Of a DNA stretch of 64,000 nucleotides, positions 47,938 through 58,442 are shown piece after piece; the first letter of the stretch is position 1, and every line of letters begins with the position of its first letter. The stretch spans positions 1 to 64,000 of the forward strand of contig CAIKNA010000285.1 of the NCBI GenBank assembly GCA_903828645.1, in the 5' to 3' direction. Source of the DNA: an uncultured Bacteroidales bacterium. GTDB taxonomy: Bacteria > Bacteroidota > Bacteroidia > Bacteroidales > FEN-979. Below the pieces are notes generated by a model. That model was not told the origin of the DNA, searched no databases, and saw only the letters and a list, made by a program, of their open reading frames with translations. Made by a program: the position numbers and the translations under genes.

Positions 47938-49321
47938 AAAACAAAGAACCATCAAGGCTCCGGTAAGTATCACCGGAGTCGGATTACATACCGGCAACGA
48001 AGTTATTATTACTTTCAAGCCCGCCCCTGAAAATTACGGGTATAAATTTCGCCGGGTCGACCTTACTACCGGAACGCTGGTGGACGCGGATGTGGATCAT
48101 GTGGTGGATACATCACGCGGGACAAGCATCGAACAGGACGGGGTTCGCATAGACACCATTGAACATGTGCTTGCTGCACTTGCAGGGCTGGAGATCGACA
48201 ATGCAATCATTGAACTCAACCAGTCTGAAACACCAATCCTCGACGGCAGCTCTAAGGTTTATGTGGAAGCGCTGAAAACGGTTGGAATCGTTGAACAAAA
48301 AGCGCTCCGTCAATATTTTGAGGTCACTTCAAACATCACTTACCTGAACCCTGAAAAAAAGGTGGAGATGATTGCCATCCCATCTGCTGAATTCAAAGTT
48401 TCGGTGATGATCGACTATGAATCAAAAGTATTGCAATCGCAAAATGCCACCCTGAACAACCTCCGCCAGTTTGAACATGATTTTGCTTCATGCCGCACTT
48501 TTGTCTTCATGCATGAGCTTGAATATCTGCTGAACAACAACCTGATCAAAGGCGGCGACCTGAGCAATGCCATCGTATTTGTTGACCGTGAAATGTCAGG
48601 CGTCGAACTTGACCACCTGGCTCACCTCTTCAATAAACCCAAAGTCAAGGTGTTGAAAGAAGGAATTCTGAACAACCTTGAACTTCAATATCCAAATGAA
48701 CCGGCACGGCACAAGTTACTCGACATCATCGGCGACCTCGCACTGGTGGGAATGCCTATCAAGGGACATATCATTGCCACACGGCCGGGGCACCACTCCA
48801 ATGTGCAGTTCGCCAAGCTGATCAAAAAGCAGCTCAAGAAGGAACGGCATACCGAAAATGTGCATACATTCGACCCCAATAAACCACCATTATACAATAT
48901 CAACCAGATTAAGAACCTTCTTCCGCACCGTCCGCCATTCCTTTTCATCGATAAAATCATCGAAATGGGAACAGACTATGTGGTGGGCGTGAAAAATGTC
49001 ACCATTAACGAAGCGTTTTTCGTGGGCCATTTCCCTGAAGAACCCGTCATGCCTGGCGTCCTCATGATTGAAGCCCTTGCACAAAATGGAGGAATTCTGG
49101 CCCTGAGCACCCTGGAAGATCCTCAGAATTATCTTACCCTGTTTGTTAAGATCGACAATGTAAAATTCCGGCACAAGGTAGTTCCGGGAGATACTCTTGT
49201 ATTCTTCTGCCAGTTTAATGGCCCAATGAGACGTGGTTTGATATCCATGAAAGGAGTAGCCTATGTTGGCAGCAAGATCGTTATGGAGGCCGAAATGATG
49301 GCGCAACTTCAACGTAAATAA
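47930..49321 (+). CDS. lpxC/fabZ: Bifunctional LpxC deacetylase / FabZ dehydratase
   Basis: [33 protein letters not shown]; Fab[34 protein letters not shown]. Confidence 0.96.
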   Translation: MSEKQRTIKAPVSITGVGLHTGNEVIITFKPAPENYGYKFRRVDLTTGTLVDADVDHVVDTSRGTSIEQDGVRIDTIEHVLAALAGLEIDNAIIELNQSETPILDGSSKVYVEALKTVGIVEQKALRQYFEVTSNITYLNPEKKVEMIAIPSAEFKVSVMIDYESKVLQSQNATLNNLRQFEHDFASCRTFVFMHELEYLLNNNLIKGGDLSNAIVFVDREMSGVELDHLAHLFNKPKVKVLKEGILNNLELQYPNEPARHKLLDIIGDLALVGMPIKGHIIATRPGHHSNVQFAKLIKKQLKKERHTENVHTFDPNKPPLYNINQIKNLLPHRPPFLFIDKIIEMGTDYVVGVKNVTINEAFFVGHFPEEPVMPGVLMIEALAQNGGILALSTLEDPQNYLTLFVKIDNVKFRHKVVPGDTLVFFCQFNGPMRRGLISMKGVAYVGSKIVMEAEMMAQLQRK

Positions 49322-49330
49322 TATTTTGTC

Positions 49331-50122
49331 ATGAACCAACCCTTAGCATATGTAAACCCACAGGCTAAAGTCGCAGCCAATGTGGTTATTGAACCATTTG
49401 TTTCGATCGATAAAAACGTGATCATCGAGGAAGGCACCTGGATCGGCTCCAACGTAACCATCATGGAGGGTGCACGCATCGGAAAGAATTGCAAAATATT
49501 TCCTGGAGCGGTCATCTCTGCAATTCCGCAGGATCTGAAATTTGCCGGCGAAGATACCATTGTAAAGATCGGGAACAATGTCACAATCCGTGAATTCGCA
49601 ACGATCAACCGCGGCACGAAAGCCAGTTATGAAACTGTTGTAGGCGACAACACCCTGTTGATGGCCTACGTTCATGTGGCCCATGACTGTGTCGTCGGCA
49701 ACAATGTAGTGATGGCGAACGGTGCAATGCTTGCCGGCCATGTAACTGTTGATGACTGGGCCATCGTAGGCGGTGGGGTGCTGGTCCTCCAGTTCTGCCA
49801 TATCGGATCTCACACCATTATCGCCGGTGGGTCGGGTGTTGGGAAAGACGTCCCTCCCTATACAAAAGCCGCCCGCGACCCCCTTTCGTATGTCGGGGTA
49901 AATTCGATCGGGCTTCGCAGAAGAGGTTTCAGTCCGGAGGTGATCAATAAAATCCAGGAAATTTACAGGATAATTTTCATCAAGGGGTATAATGTCTCCC
50001 AGGCAGTTGAGATCATAGAAGCCAAAGTGGAAGCCACACCCGAACGGGATGAAATCCTTTCATTCATTGCCAACTCAAGTCGTGGAATTATGAAAGGCTA
50101 TTCCAAAATGAGGGAAAAATAG
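49331..50122 (+). CDS. lpxA: UDP-N-acetylglucosamine acyltransferase
   Basis: NVTIREFATINRGTKA, MAYVHVAHDCVVGN, NSIGLRRRGFS. Confidence 0.95.
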   Translation: MNQPLAYVNPQAKVAANVVIEPFVSIDKNVIIEEGTWIGSNVTIMEGARIGKNCKIFPGAVISAIPQDLKFAGEDTIVKIGNNVTIREFATINRGTKASYETVVGDNTLLMAYVHVAHDCVVGNNVVMANGAMLAGHVTVDDWAIVGGGVLVLQFCHIGSHTIIAGGSGVGKDVPPYTKAARDPLSYVGVNSIGLRRRGFSPEVINKIQEIYRIIFIKGYNVSQAVEIIEAKVEATPERDEILSFIANSSRGIMKGYSKMREK

Positions 50123-50169
50123 CATCTGAACCGAAACCGCCTGCCCCTGGTGCCGGTCAAACAACCACG

Positions 50170-50790
50170 ATGAAAATCCAGCTTGCACAAATCGGGAAGA
50201 AATTCAATACGGAGTGGATCTTCCGGGATGTTTCATTTGAATTTGAGGAAAAATCAATATCAGCCATCCTTGGCCGGAATGGTTCAGGAAAGTCGACACT
50301 GCTGCAGGTGATGGCAGGCAACCTTCACCCTACTTCAGGAAAAGTTATTTATACGCATGGCGGGCTGAACATCGGCGGGGAGGAAATTTTCCGCCACCTC
50401 GCAATGGTGGCTCCTTATCTTGAATTAATTGAAGATTTCACCCTGCACGAAATGGTTAAATTCCATTTTTCGTTTAAGAGGTATCTGCCGGGGTACAATA
50501 ATTCATTGGTCACCGACCTCCTTGGGTTCCCTGCCATGAAGAACAAACAGATCCGCCAGTTTTCTTCGGGAATGAAACAACGGGTGAAACTGGTACTGGC
50601 CTTCCTTAGCGATGTTCCTTTGCTACTGCTAGATGAACCCACCATGAACCTCGACAAAACCGGCATTGACTGGTATCTTGAACTCATCGGAAAATTTGCA
50701 GGAAACCGCACAGTCATCATCTGCTCAAACCTTCATCAAACAGAATCGGCTTTTGCAAGTAAAGCCTTACAGATCGAAGATTTTAAATAA
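50170..50790 (+). CDS. ABC transporter ATP-binding protein
   Basis: ILGRNGSGKSTLLQVMAG, QFSSGMKQRVKLVLAFLSDVPLLLLDEPTMNLD. Confidence 0.9.
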   Translation: MKIQLAQIGKKFNTEWIFRDVSFEFEEKSISAILGRNGSGKSTLLQVMAGNLHPTSGKVIYTHGGLNIGGEEIFRHLAMVAPYLELIEDFTLHEMVKFHFSFKRYLPGYNNSLVTDLLGFPAMKNKQIRQFSSGMKQRVKLVLAFLSDVPLLLLDEPTMNLDKTGIDWYLELIGKFAGNRTVIICSNLHQTESAFASKALQIEDFK

Positions 50791-50843
50791 AAGGGAGGAA
50801 CTCTGACAAACAGGCAACCGGGACAAACCAGGAATCCCGCCCT

Positions 50844-50864
50844 TTGTCAATTGTCATTTGTCAT
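50844..50864 (+). repeat. Heptamer array TTGTCAA TTGTCAT TTGTCAT
   Basis: Direct reading. Confidence 0.7.
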
Positions 50865-50869
50865 TTTCT

Positions 50870-51595
50870 TTATGGGTGCCCCACGAAATAGTACTCACTC
50901 CCCTTTTCAAACATCCCGCAGAACTGAATTTCAGTAAGGGAAGGAGCATGATCGAGATAGCCCCTGAGGGTAGATATTCTCATTCCGCACTCCCGGGTCA
51001 GAAATGCATGCAACACATCCGGTTTAGAATTATAAAAGTCGGCGGCACCAAGGCCAAATTCAAAAATAATGACCGGTTTGCAGCGGCGGAGAGTGGCTAC
51101 GCCTCCTTTCAACACCCTGAATTCGGCTCCCTCCACATCAATTTTCATGAAGTCAACATGAAGATCGCCCGGAATGATGTGGTCCAGCAGTCCGGTTTCA
51201 ACCGTAATCTGATCGATATCGACATGCTTTCCGTCGTACTTTCGTTTTTTGATACCACTGTAAGCAGGGGCATTCAGGACATGCTGGAAAGTGGTGGTTC
51301 CTGCCTGATCATAGAGCGCTATCTGATGAATGAGCACATTTGAATCTCCGGAATACTTTTCGATGAGGAATTGATACAGCTCGGGGATTGGCTCAAAGCC
51401 TATTTTTTTTCCAAGCGGCGCCCCTTTGATCATCAGGTCAAGAATTTCTCCTTTATGGCATCCGATATCAATGCAATTCGAACCAGGTTTCAGACTGCGT
51501 TGAATAATTTTTTGGGTATAGGCGTCGTATTTTTGATTACGGGTCACCGCAATATGCAGCAGGGTAAGAAGTCGTTTCAGGAGTTGTTTCATCAT
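50870..51595 (-). CDS. FkbM family methyltransferase
   Basis: GSNCIDIGCHKGEILDLM, DFMKIDVEGAEFRVLKG. Confidence 0.87.
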   Translation of the reverse strand: MMKQLLKRLLTLLHIAVTRNQKYDAYTQKIIQRSLKPGSNCIDIGCHKGEILDLMIKGAPLGKKIGFEPIPELYQFLIEKYSGDSNVLIHQIALYDQAGTTTFQHVLNAPAYSGIKKRKYDGKHVDIDQITVETGLLDHIIPGDLHVDFMKIDVEGAEFRVLKGGVATLRRCKPVIIFEFGLGAADFYNSKPDVLHAFLTRECGMRISTLRGYLDHAPSLTEIQFCGMFEKGSEYYFVGHP

Positions 51596-51659
51596 CCGGG
51601 GTGAACCATATATTTCAATACAGGCGCAAAAATAACACATTTAATCCAAGATTTTTCAC

Positions 51660-51667
51660 TAATTTTG
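51660..51667 (+). promoter_or_regulatory. -7 box TAATTTTG for efp
   Basis: TAnnTTTG match. Confidence 0.6.
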
Positions 51668-51701
51668 CAACCCTTTTTAAATCAATCGTCAAAATATTTT
51701 T

Positions 51702-52268
51702 ATGGCTACAACAGCAGATATCAGGAATGGTCTGGTCATTGAATTCAACAACGACTTGTACAGCATCGTGGAATTTCAACATGTAAAACCCGGAAAAGGC
51801 CCGGCATTTATCCGCACCAAATTAAAAAGCCTGAAACATGGCCGCGTAATTGCAAACACCTTTGATTCAGGTGCGAAACTTGAAATTGCCAGGGTTGAAC
51901 GCAGAAAGTACCAATATCTCTTCAAAGAGAACTCTGACTACCATTTCATGCATACCGAGACTTTTGAGCAAATCTATGTTCCTGAATCACTCATCAATGC
52001 ATCACAGTTTCTGAAAGAGGGCCAGGAGGTTGAAATCCTCTTTCACGCTGATACTGAAACTGCGCTAACCTGCGAGCTCCCTCCCTTTGTAACCCTGAAG
52101 ATAACCTACACCGAGCCGGGGATGCGTGGCAATACTGCCACCAATACCCTGAAGGACTGCACCGTTGAAACCGGGGCAATCGTCAAAGTGCCTCTGTTCA
52201 TCAACGAAGGTGAAACAATCAAAGTGGATACCCGGACGGGTGACTACTCGGAGCGGGTGAAAGTTTAA
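51702..52268 (+). CDS. efp: Elongation factor P
   Basis: [52 protein letters not shown]. Confidence 0.96.
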   Translation: MATTADIRNGLVIEFNNDLYSIVEFQHVKPGKGPAFIRTKLKSLKHGRVIANTFDSGAKLEIARVERRKYQYLFKENSDYHFMHTETFEQIYVPESLINASQFLKEGQEVEILFHADTETALTCELPPFVTLKITYTEPGMRGNTATNTLKDCTVETGAIVKVPLFINEGETIKVDTRTGDYSERVKV

Positions 52269-52272
52269 GGTT

Positions 52273-53202
52273 ATGAAGTTTGTACTCCCGTTAAAACTCA
52301 GTGAACTGGCGGTCATGCTTGGTGCCCGGCCAGTTGGTGATCCTGACTTTCTGGTGACCGGGATGAACGAGATCCACATGGTCGAAGCGGGAGACCTGAC
52401 ATTTGTGGATCATCCCAAATATTATTCCAAGGCGTTGAATTCGAATGCCACCACCATCATCATAAACAAGGAGGTGGATTGTCCCCCGGGAAAAGCCCTG
52501 CTGATCAGCGAAAAACCTTTCGATGACTATGTTTCCCTTGTTATGCGTTTCCGCCCGTTTGAAAGAGCCCTTTCATCTGTGAGCGCCAGTGCCAGGATCG
52601 GCGAAGGAACGGTGATACAGCCGGGTGCATTTATCGGGAACCATGTTACGATCGGCAAAGATTGCATTATCCATGCAAATGCCAGCATTTACGACCATAC
52701 TGTAATCGGTGATCATGTGATCATCCATTCCGGTGCGGTGATCGGGGCAGATGCCTATTATTTCCAGCGGCGTCCGGAAGGCTATAAAAAACTTGAGTCG
52801 TGTGGCCGGGTAGTTATTGAAGACCATGTGGAAATCGGGGCTCTCTCAAGCATCGACAAAGGGGTTTCAGGTGATACCTTCATTTCGCGGGGGACAAAGT
52901 TTGACAACCACGTACAGGTAGGCCATGATACCTTTATCGGCAGGAACTGCCTGATTGGTGCATTCTGCGCAATTGCAGGGGTCACCAGGATCGAGGATGA
53001 TGTCATTTTATGGGCCAGCGTGCTGGTTAACAAAGACCTGGTGATCGGGAAAGGGGCCATTGTCCTTGCAGGATCGGGAACCGAAAAATCTCTTGAAGGT
53101 GGTAAAACCTATTGGGGCGCCCCTGCTATAGAAGCCCGCAAAAAATGGCGTGAAGTAGCAGCCCTGAAGATGCTGCCCGATATCCTGAGCAAACTGAAAT
53201 AA
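52273..53202 (+). CDS. LpxD-like acyltransferase, second paralog
   Basis: MNEIHMVEAGDLTFVDHPKYY N-terminal domain; hexapeptide repeats. Confidence 0.85.
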   Translation: MKFVLPLKLSELAVMLGARPVGDPDFLVTGMNEIHMVEAGDLTFVDHPKYYSKALNSNATTIIINKEVDCPPGKALLISEKPFDDYVSLVMRFRPFERALSSVSASARIGEGTVIQPGAFIGNHVTIGKDCIIHANASIYDHTVIGDHVIIHSGAVIGADAYYFQRRPEGYKKLESCGRVVIEDHVEIGALSSIDKGVSGDTFISRGTKFDNHVQVGHDTFIGRNCLIGAFCAIAGVTRIEDDVILWASVLVNKDLVIGKGAIVLAGSGTEKSLEGGKTYWGAPAIEARKKWREVAALKMLPDILSKLK

Positions 53203-53203
53203 C

Positions 53204-53231
53204 AAGTCACCCGTCACGCGTCACCTGTCAT
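53204..53231 (+). repeat. Heptamer array AAGTCAC CCGTCAC GCGTCAC CTGTCAT
   Basis: Direct reading; starts 1 bp after one stop and contains the stop of the convergent gene. Confidence 0.75.
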
Positions 53232-54705
53232 CTAACACACTCCCCTTGCTTTCCTTTCCCGAATAGATATCCAGCGCCACGATAGCTGCCATGAATCCCC
53301 AAACGGGAACAGAAGCCTTGTCGGTATCTAGGAAATTGTTCATTGTTCCGTGCAGGAAATAGGTCAGGAGTGCAAGCATCAGCGACAGGCTCAGCATTCT
53401 CACTTCACGATCGGCCGAACGCCGGTAAACACGCATGGCTACAACAATAAAAGATCCTACCAGTACAAATACGATCAACATGCCAGGCAATCCCTGTTCA
53501 GCCAGTGGGCCGATATATTCGCTGTGGGCATTCCCCTTGTCGCCTGCATTGGTGCTGATCAGTGTTTTCTCTCTCGCCCGCTGAAAAGGGGCATACTCGA
53601 ATTGATATGTTCCTGGTCCATAACCGAATACCGGCCTGTCTTCAAACATCCTTAGTGCCGACTGCCACCTGTTGATTCGCTCAAGATTGGAATTATCTGT
53701 TGAAATGTTGGAGATCGAGCGCAGATGCTCCACAAAATTGGCAGAGGGCCCCTGCCGGTTTTTCTCAAGACGGTCGAGTATCTGGAAAGAAAAAAGGTAA
53801 AAAAGGATACCTAAGATGACAGAGACAAAAAAGATCCATTTGAATTTGATCCTGAAAAGGACAATAAACAGCACCCCGAGAGCAAAAGCAAGACTCAGCC
53901 AGGCTGCGCGGCAATATGAAAGAACAAGCGCCGTGAGGAGGATCAAAAGGACGACTCCGGCAAAAAAACGGGTTGTCCCAGAGTAACATTTACTGAATGT
54001 GAATCCGCAAAAAAGTGGTATATACAACGACAGGATTGCCCCATAAGCAGTATGATCGTTGTAAAATGGTTCCATGACCCAATGCCCGGCCTGTTCATCA
54101 AATCCCCAGAGTGAGTGATTGTAAGTTGTATAGGCAATGACCCCGATGAGGGGTACGGTATAAAACCAAATGAAAAGATTGATGTTTGAACGTTTTTTAA
54201 ACAGCTGAATTCCAAGAATATAAAATGGGATTACAAACCAGAGGCGTGCAAGCAGGTGTTTGAATGAGACGAGTGGCATGTCACTCGTAATGCTGGTAAG
54301 CAACATCCAGACCAATTGCAACCCAATGACGATGGTAACCGGATGACTCCATATCTTTTGATCAACCTGGTTGTTGTAAAACAATTTAACGACAAACAGC
54401 AACAAAACCCCCAGCATCATTGGTTCTACCGGAAGTGAAACACCCACATTCAGGTCAAACTGGGTGATGTTGATGGCAACAGGGGTCAATGCAGTGATCA
54501 GCAGAAGAATTTTATCAAGGGAATAAAAATAGAGGTAAAGGATCACAAGGAAGAGCGGAAAGAAAAGAAGCCAATAGAAATCCCGGTAAATCAGATAGCA
54601 ATTCAATCCGATGAAAATGGCACTCAGCACATAAAGGATGGTAATCCTCTGGTTGCTGCCGGTAAGGTAACTTCGTATTTCGGCAACTTTATCCTTCATT
54701 GACAT
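53221..54705 (-). CDS. O-antigen ligase/polymerase family protein
   Basis: ~11 TM segments; RINRWQSALRMFEDRPVFGYGPGTYQFEYAPFQ...NAHSEYIGPLAEQGLPGM. Confidence 0.88.
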   Translation of the reverse strand: MSMKDKVAEIRSYLTGSNQRITILYVLSAIFIGLNCYLIYRDFYWLLFFPLFLVILYLYFYSLDKILLLITALTPVAINITQFDLNVGVSLPVEPMMLGVLLLFVVKLFYNNQVDQKIWSHPVTIVIGLQLVWMLLTSITSDMPLVSFKHLLARLWFVIPFYILGIQLFKKRSNINLFIWFYTVPLIGVIAYTTYNHSLWGFDEQAGHWVMEPFYNDHTAYGAILSLYIPLFCGFTFSKCYSGTTRFFAGVVLLILLTALVLSYCRAAWLSLAFALGVLFIVLFRIKFKWIFFVSVILGILFYLFSFQILDRLEKNRQGPSANFVEHLRSISNISTDNSNLERINRWQSALRMFEDRPVFGYGPGTYQFEYAPFQRAREKTLISTNAGDKGNAHSEYIGPLAEQGLPGMLIVFVLVGSFIVVAMRVYRRSADREVRMLSLSLMLALLTYFLHGTMNNFLDTDKASVPVWGFMAAIVALDIYSGKESKGSVLDDR

Positions 54706-55654
54706 CTGTTTCCAGGTCCTGGAATTTGTTGCGTTCTATCAAACCAATAATCAGGATGGCCAGGAAGAAAGCAGCCAGGGTGCTGAATACCACAATTAGC
54801 CAGCGTATCGGATATGCCTTTTTATCTGACACAAAAGGCTTGCTGAGAACATTCACGTAAGTATACTCCCTGTTGTAATCAAGCAGGGCGCGGTCGGCAT
54901 CCATTTTCATGGCACTGTAGGTACCCGATTCTGACCGGATCATTTCGGCAAGAACCAGCATTTCACCGCCTTTTTCCTCGAGGTTCTTCTTCATTGCTTT
55001 TGCCTCTGCCGAGCGCACAGAGCCTCCCCCGGTACTAAGATAAGCCCGCATCACCTCGCGGGTTTGGGCCTGGTATTCGAGGATTCCAAACTTGGTTCCC
55101 AACTCCTGTGCCGCGGTTTTCAGTGAATCCATGTAAACTTTTTTCACACCCATGATGAAATTATAGTTCTGGACAACCTCCCCAAATTTCGCTTTGTGCA
55201 TGGCCCTGATCTTCTTGTTGTAAACATCGAGCATTGAATTGATCATGTCGCGGGCCATTATTGGGTCCTTGTCCGATATTTCAATCTCAACAGCTTCAAA
55301 AGGGGTTTTGTTGACGCGAACCCGCTGGCTGTATATCCAGTTTAGGGTGCTCTCAAAATGCTTGTAGCTTGAATCAACTTCCCAGTGTTTAGCCAGGTTG
55401 AATCTTTTTACCAGTGAATCACGAATATCCCTCGACTGGAAAATCTCAATGCTCTGTTCCGTTTCACTTTCATCTGAATAGGGTGAAATGTTGGACGGGT
55501 ACAACAAACAACTTGATTTATAAAGGGGGGTGATAAATATCGGACTCGAAAAGAGAATAGAAAGCAGAATGGCTGCCACGATGACCACTACAAGCTGTAC
55601 CTTCCATTTAAGCACAATATCAATAATATTTTTACTTTTGAAAAAACTGTCCAT
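54689..55654 (-). CDS. Wzz/chain-length determinant-like protein
   Basis: Two flanking TM segments; KAYPIRWLIVVFSTLAAFFLAILIIGLIER. Confidence 0.8.
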   Translation of the reverse strand: MDSFFKSKNIIDIVLKWKVQLVVVIVAAILLSILFSSPIFITPLYKSSCLLYPSNISPYSDESETEQSIEIFQSRDIRDSLVKRFNLAKHWEVDSSYKHFESTLNWIYSQRVRVNKTPFEAVEIEISDKDPIMARDMINSMLDVYNKKIRAMHKAKFGEVVQNYNFIMGVKKVYMDSLKTAAQELGTKFGILEYQAQTREVMRAYLSTGGGSVRSAEAKAMKKNLEEKGGEMLVLAEMIRSESGTYSAMKMDADRALLDYNREYTYVNVLSKPFVSDKKAYPIRWLIVVFSTLAAFFLAILIIGLIERNKFQDLETDVNEG

Positions 55655-55669
55655 ATTTCGGATTTTATA

Positions 55670-56716
55670 TTATGATTGTCCTATCTGAAATTTCTTGTGC
55701 GAATTGTAGTCTGATATTTTTTCCATGATCATGATCACGATAATCGACATGAAAAGTGCTGCAATCGTTGATACCATGATGATCAGCCAGCGAACGGGAT
55801 AGGTTTTGCGTTCTGCCTTATAGGCATCGCTCACAATGAACTTCTGGGGCAGGTTTTCCTCTGCATCGACTTTTGCATGTTTATACTTGGTTTCAAGCAA
55901 GCTGAGCTGTTCTGTTTTATACTCCAGGGAATTTTTCAGAGCCATGTAGATTCCTCCATATTTCCCCAGGATATCGAGTTTCTTCTGCAGGGCTGCCTGG
56001 GCGGTTTTGTTCCCGTTCATGAGTGCAATGGCAAATTGCTGGTTGAGCACCTGTGACTGGTATTCCACGTCATTCACACCCAGGCTGCCAAGTGCAATCA
56101 ACGAATCCACAATCTGGTTCTTTTCGGCTTTCATGGCTTTGTATTCAGCTTCGACAACCTTGAACCCCTTGACCGAACGCTGGCGCATCATGTCGTTTTT
56201 AGCCGAATCAAGTAATGAGGCAATGGTATTGGCAATATCCGCGGCCACCTGGGGATCCTTGTCATTCACCGAAATCTGCACAGCCATGAACTCGGTTCGC
56301 CTGAACGTGATGTTGTTGTCATACTCTTTAAAGAGATTCGAATATTTAATTTCTGATGTACTGTCGATGTCGTAGTGGCGCATGAGGTCAAACTTGCGCA
56401 TTACCCTGTCGCGGATTTTATTGGAATTCAATATCTGAAGCAACTGCTCGGCCTGATCATCCTCCCCGAACGCCGTAATATCCTGTCCTTTAACCGATTG
56501 CTCGTTTAGCAATGATTTAGAGATTGAACTGCTGCTTGCAGGGAACATGATGACAGTCGATTTGAATTTGGGCGTTATAAACCAAGGTGAGGAAAAAAAC
56601 CATGAAACCACCACCGCAACTACCATTATAATGAACAAGGGTTTTCGCCATTTGTAGAGAAAGATCACGAGGTTTGAGGAATCGAAATCTTCTCCTTTTT
56701 TCATTTCATTGGCCAT
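55670..56716 (-). CDS. Wzz/chain-length determinant-like protein (adjacent paralog)
   Basis: Same architecture; RKTYPVRWLIIMVSTIAALFMSIIVIMIMEKI. Confidence 0.82.
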   Translation of the reverse strand: MANEMKKGEDFDSSNLVIFLYKWRKPLFIIMVVAVVVSWFFSSPWFITPKFKSTVIMFPASSSSISKSLLNEQSVKGQDITAFGEDDQAEQLLQILNSNKIRDRVMRKFDLMRHYDIDSTSEIKYSNLFKEYDNNITFRRTEFMAVQISVNDKDPQVAADIANTIASLLDSAKNDMMRQRSVKGFKVVEAEYKAMKAEKNQIVDSLIALGSLGVNDVEYQSQVLNQQFAIALMNGNKTAQAALQKKLDILGKYGGIYMALKNSLEYKTEQLSLLETKYKHAKVDAEENLPQKFIVSDAYKAERKTYPVRWLIIMVSTIAALFMSIIVIMIMEKISDYNSHKKFQIGQS

Positions 56717-56797
56717 AGAAGACTTTTCAAAATTGATGCCAAAGGTAGGGAAATAAACGGAATGTACAACAGGAGGTTCCTTGGAAAGGCTAAATAA

Positions 56798-58354
56798 TCA
56801 GCGGTCTTCGCGCAATATTTTGATCATGGATTTTAAATTCCAGAGTCGCAGAAATGCAGCAAGGAAAACAGAGGCAACCAGCATCAGTGCGAAATTGCCA
56901 AGCCAGGCTTTCTGTGCCGGCAGGAAAGACCAGTGTATAATCCAGAACCGGGAAATGACATTTATCATAACCACACCAAATAAAAACAGAAAGAGGGTAA
57001 ACAGGTAACGATAGTTTACTTTGAATTTAAAAACACGTTGTACCATCAGCACCTGGAGAATTGCCATGGTAAATTGTGTGACCAGGCTTGAAATGGCGGA
57101 GCCTGCAGCCAGCATATGCGGGATAAGGAGATAATTCAGGACCAGGTTGATGATTAAACCCATCAGTGCTATTAAGTTAAGTTGCCTCAGATTTCCGTTC
57201 GCAGTGAGCAGGGTGCCGAAAATGTAAGTAGTGGAAACCGCTATGAAACCCGGGATTAAAAGCCGGAAGACCTTGGTAGAAGCTGCGATATGGGTGTTAT
57301 ACAATAAATCCATCAATTCGTAACTGTAAAAAAATGAGCCGAACCCGATAATAATAGCCAGAGTAATGATGAGGGTAAAAGAAAGCTTGAGCATATGCTC
57401 GATGGGCTGCTTTTTTTTGAGCATCTTGGAAAAAATGGGGACCAGAAGGACGCCAAAAAGGTAGGCGATCATGTTGGCGGCATCGAGGAGCCGGAAACCG
57501 GATGCATAAATACCTGCCTGGAAATTGCCGGTCTTTTCTGCAAGCATATTTTCCAGTATCAATGGGTTCAGATGGTTGACAGAGGCCAAAATCCCGACCT
57601 GGACATTTGAAATTTTTGCCGGAAGCAGCCCCTCCAGCATCACGGGGTCAAGCCGATTGTACAATGTCATCAACAAAACCAGCAAGGCAAAAGGCATGCT
57701 TTGTTTCATGATCATCAGGAAAAACGGCCAGTTCCAGTTGAGTTTGCGAAAATGGGCTTTCTTGACGACAATAAAAAAAGCAAGTGCGGCAGTTATTGAA
57801 TACGCTGCGGTCTGGGAGTAGACAAACCACTCGATGCGGAACACCGATGAGGTTATGTGCCCCCAAAGCAACATCCCGCAAAAAAGGATCATCAGCAAAC
57901 GATCCAGCACGGAAAGCAGACTATCCGTTTTAAACATCATGAACCCTGAAATATTTGACCGCAGATAGAGGATGAATGAGAGAAGGAACTGGTTCAGTGC
58001 GAGCCAGCCCAGAAGCCTGAATTGATCTGCATTGTAACGCAGGATGAAAGCGACAACAAAAGCAATAACAACATACGTCAATCCAAGCAGCAGTTTTAGA
58101 ACAAGAATCCCAGAAAAATGTTTGTTAAGCAGGTGATTGTGCTGGGCAATATTCCTGTTGTTGAAGTTGGTAATCCCCAGGTCGAGGATGATGTTGAAAA
58201 GAAATGAAAAATTCAGGATCACAAAATAGAAGCCGTAATTTCCTACCCCAACACTTCGCTGTACGGTTAGGTCAATCCCAAAAATCCAAATGGGTTTTAT
58301 GAGGAGATTTAAAAAAAGGAGTAACCCCAGGTTTGTCAGGAACTTCCGCTGCAT
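56798..58354 (-). CDS. Polysaccharide flippase (Wzx/MATE-like)
   Basis: 12-14 TM segments; GVGNYGFYFVILNFSFLFNIILDLGI. Confidence 0.85.
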   Translation of the reverse strand: MQRKFLTNLGLLLFLNLLIKPIWIFGIDLTVQRSVGVGNYGFYFVILNFSFLFNIILDLGITNFNNRNIAQHNHLLNKHFSGILVLKLLLGLTYVVIAFVVAFILRYNADQFRLLGWLALNQFLLSFILYLRSNISGFMMFKTDSLLSVLDRLLMILFCGMLLWGHITSSVFRIEWFVYSQTAAYSITAALAFFIVVKKAHFRKLNWNWPFFLMIMKQSMPFALLVLLMTLYNRLDPVMLEGLLPAKISNVQVGILASVNHLNPLILENMLAEKTGNFQAGIYASGFRLLDAANMIAYLFGVLLVPIFSKMLKKKQPIEHMLKLSFTLIITLAIIIGFGSFFYSYELMDLLYNTHIAASTKVFRLLIPGFIAVSTTYIFGTLLTANGNLRQLNLIALMGLIINLVLNYLLIPHMLAAGSAISSLVTQFTMAILQVLMVQRVFKFKVNYRYLFTLFLFLFGVVMINVISRFWIIHWSFLPAQKAWLGNFALMLVASVFLAAFLRLWNLKSMIKILREDR

Positions 58355-58442
58355 GAACCAAGAATAAAAGTTGCCGGGAACGGTAACTTTTTATTATAAC
58401 TCAAAAAAAATTCAGATATTTGCTACAAAGTTAATAAAATTA

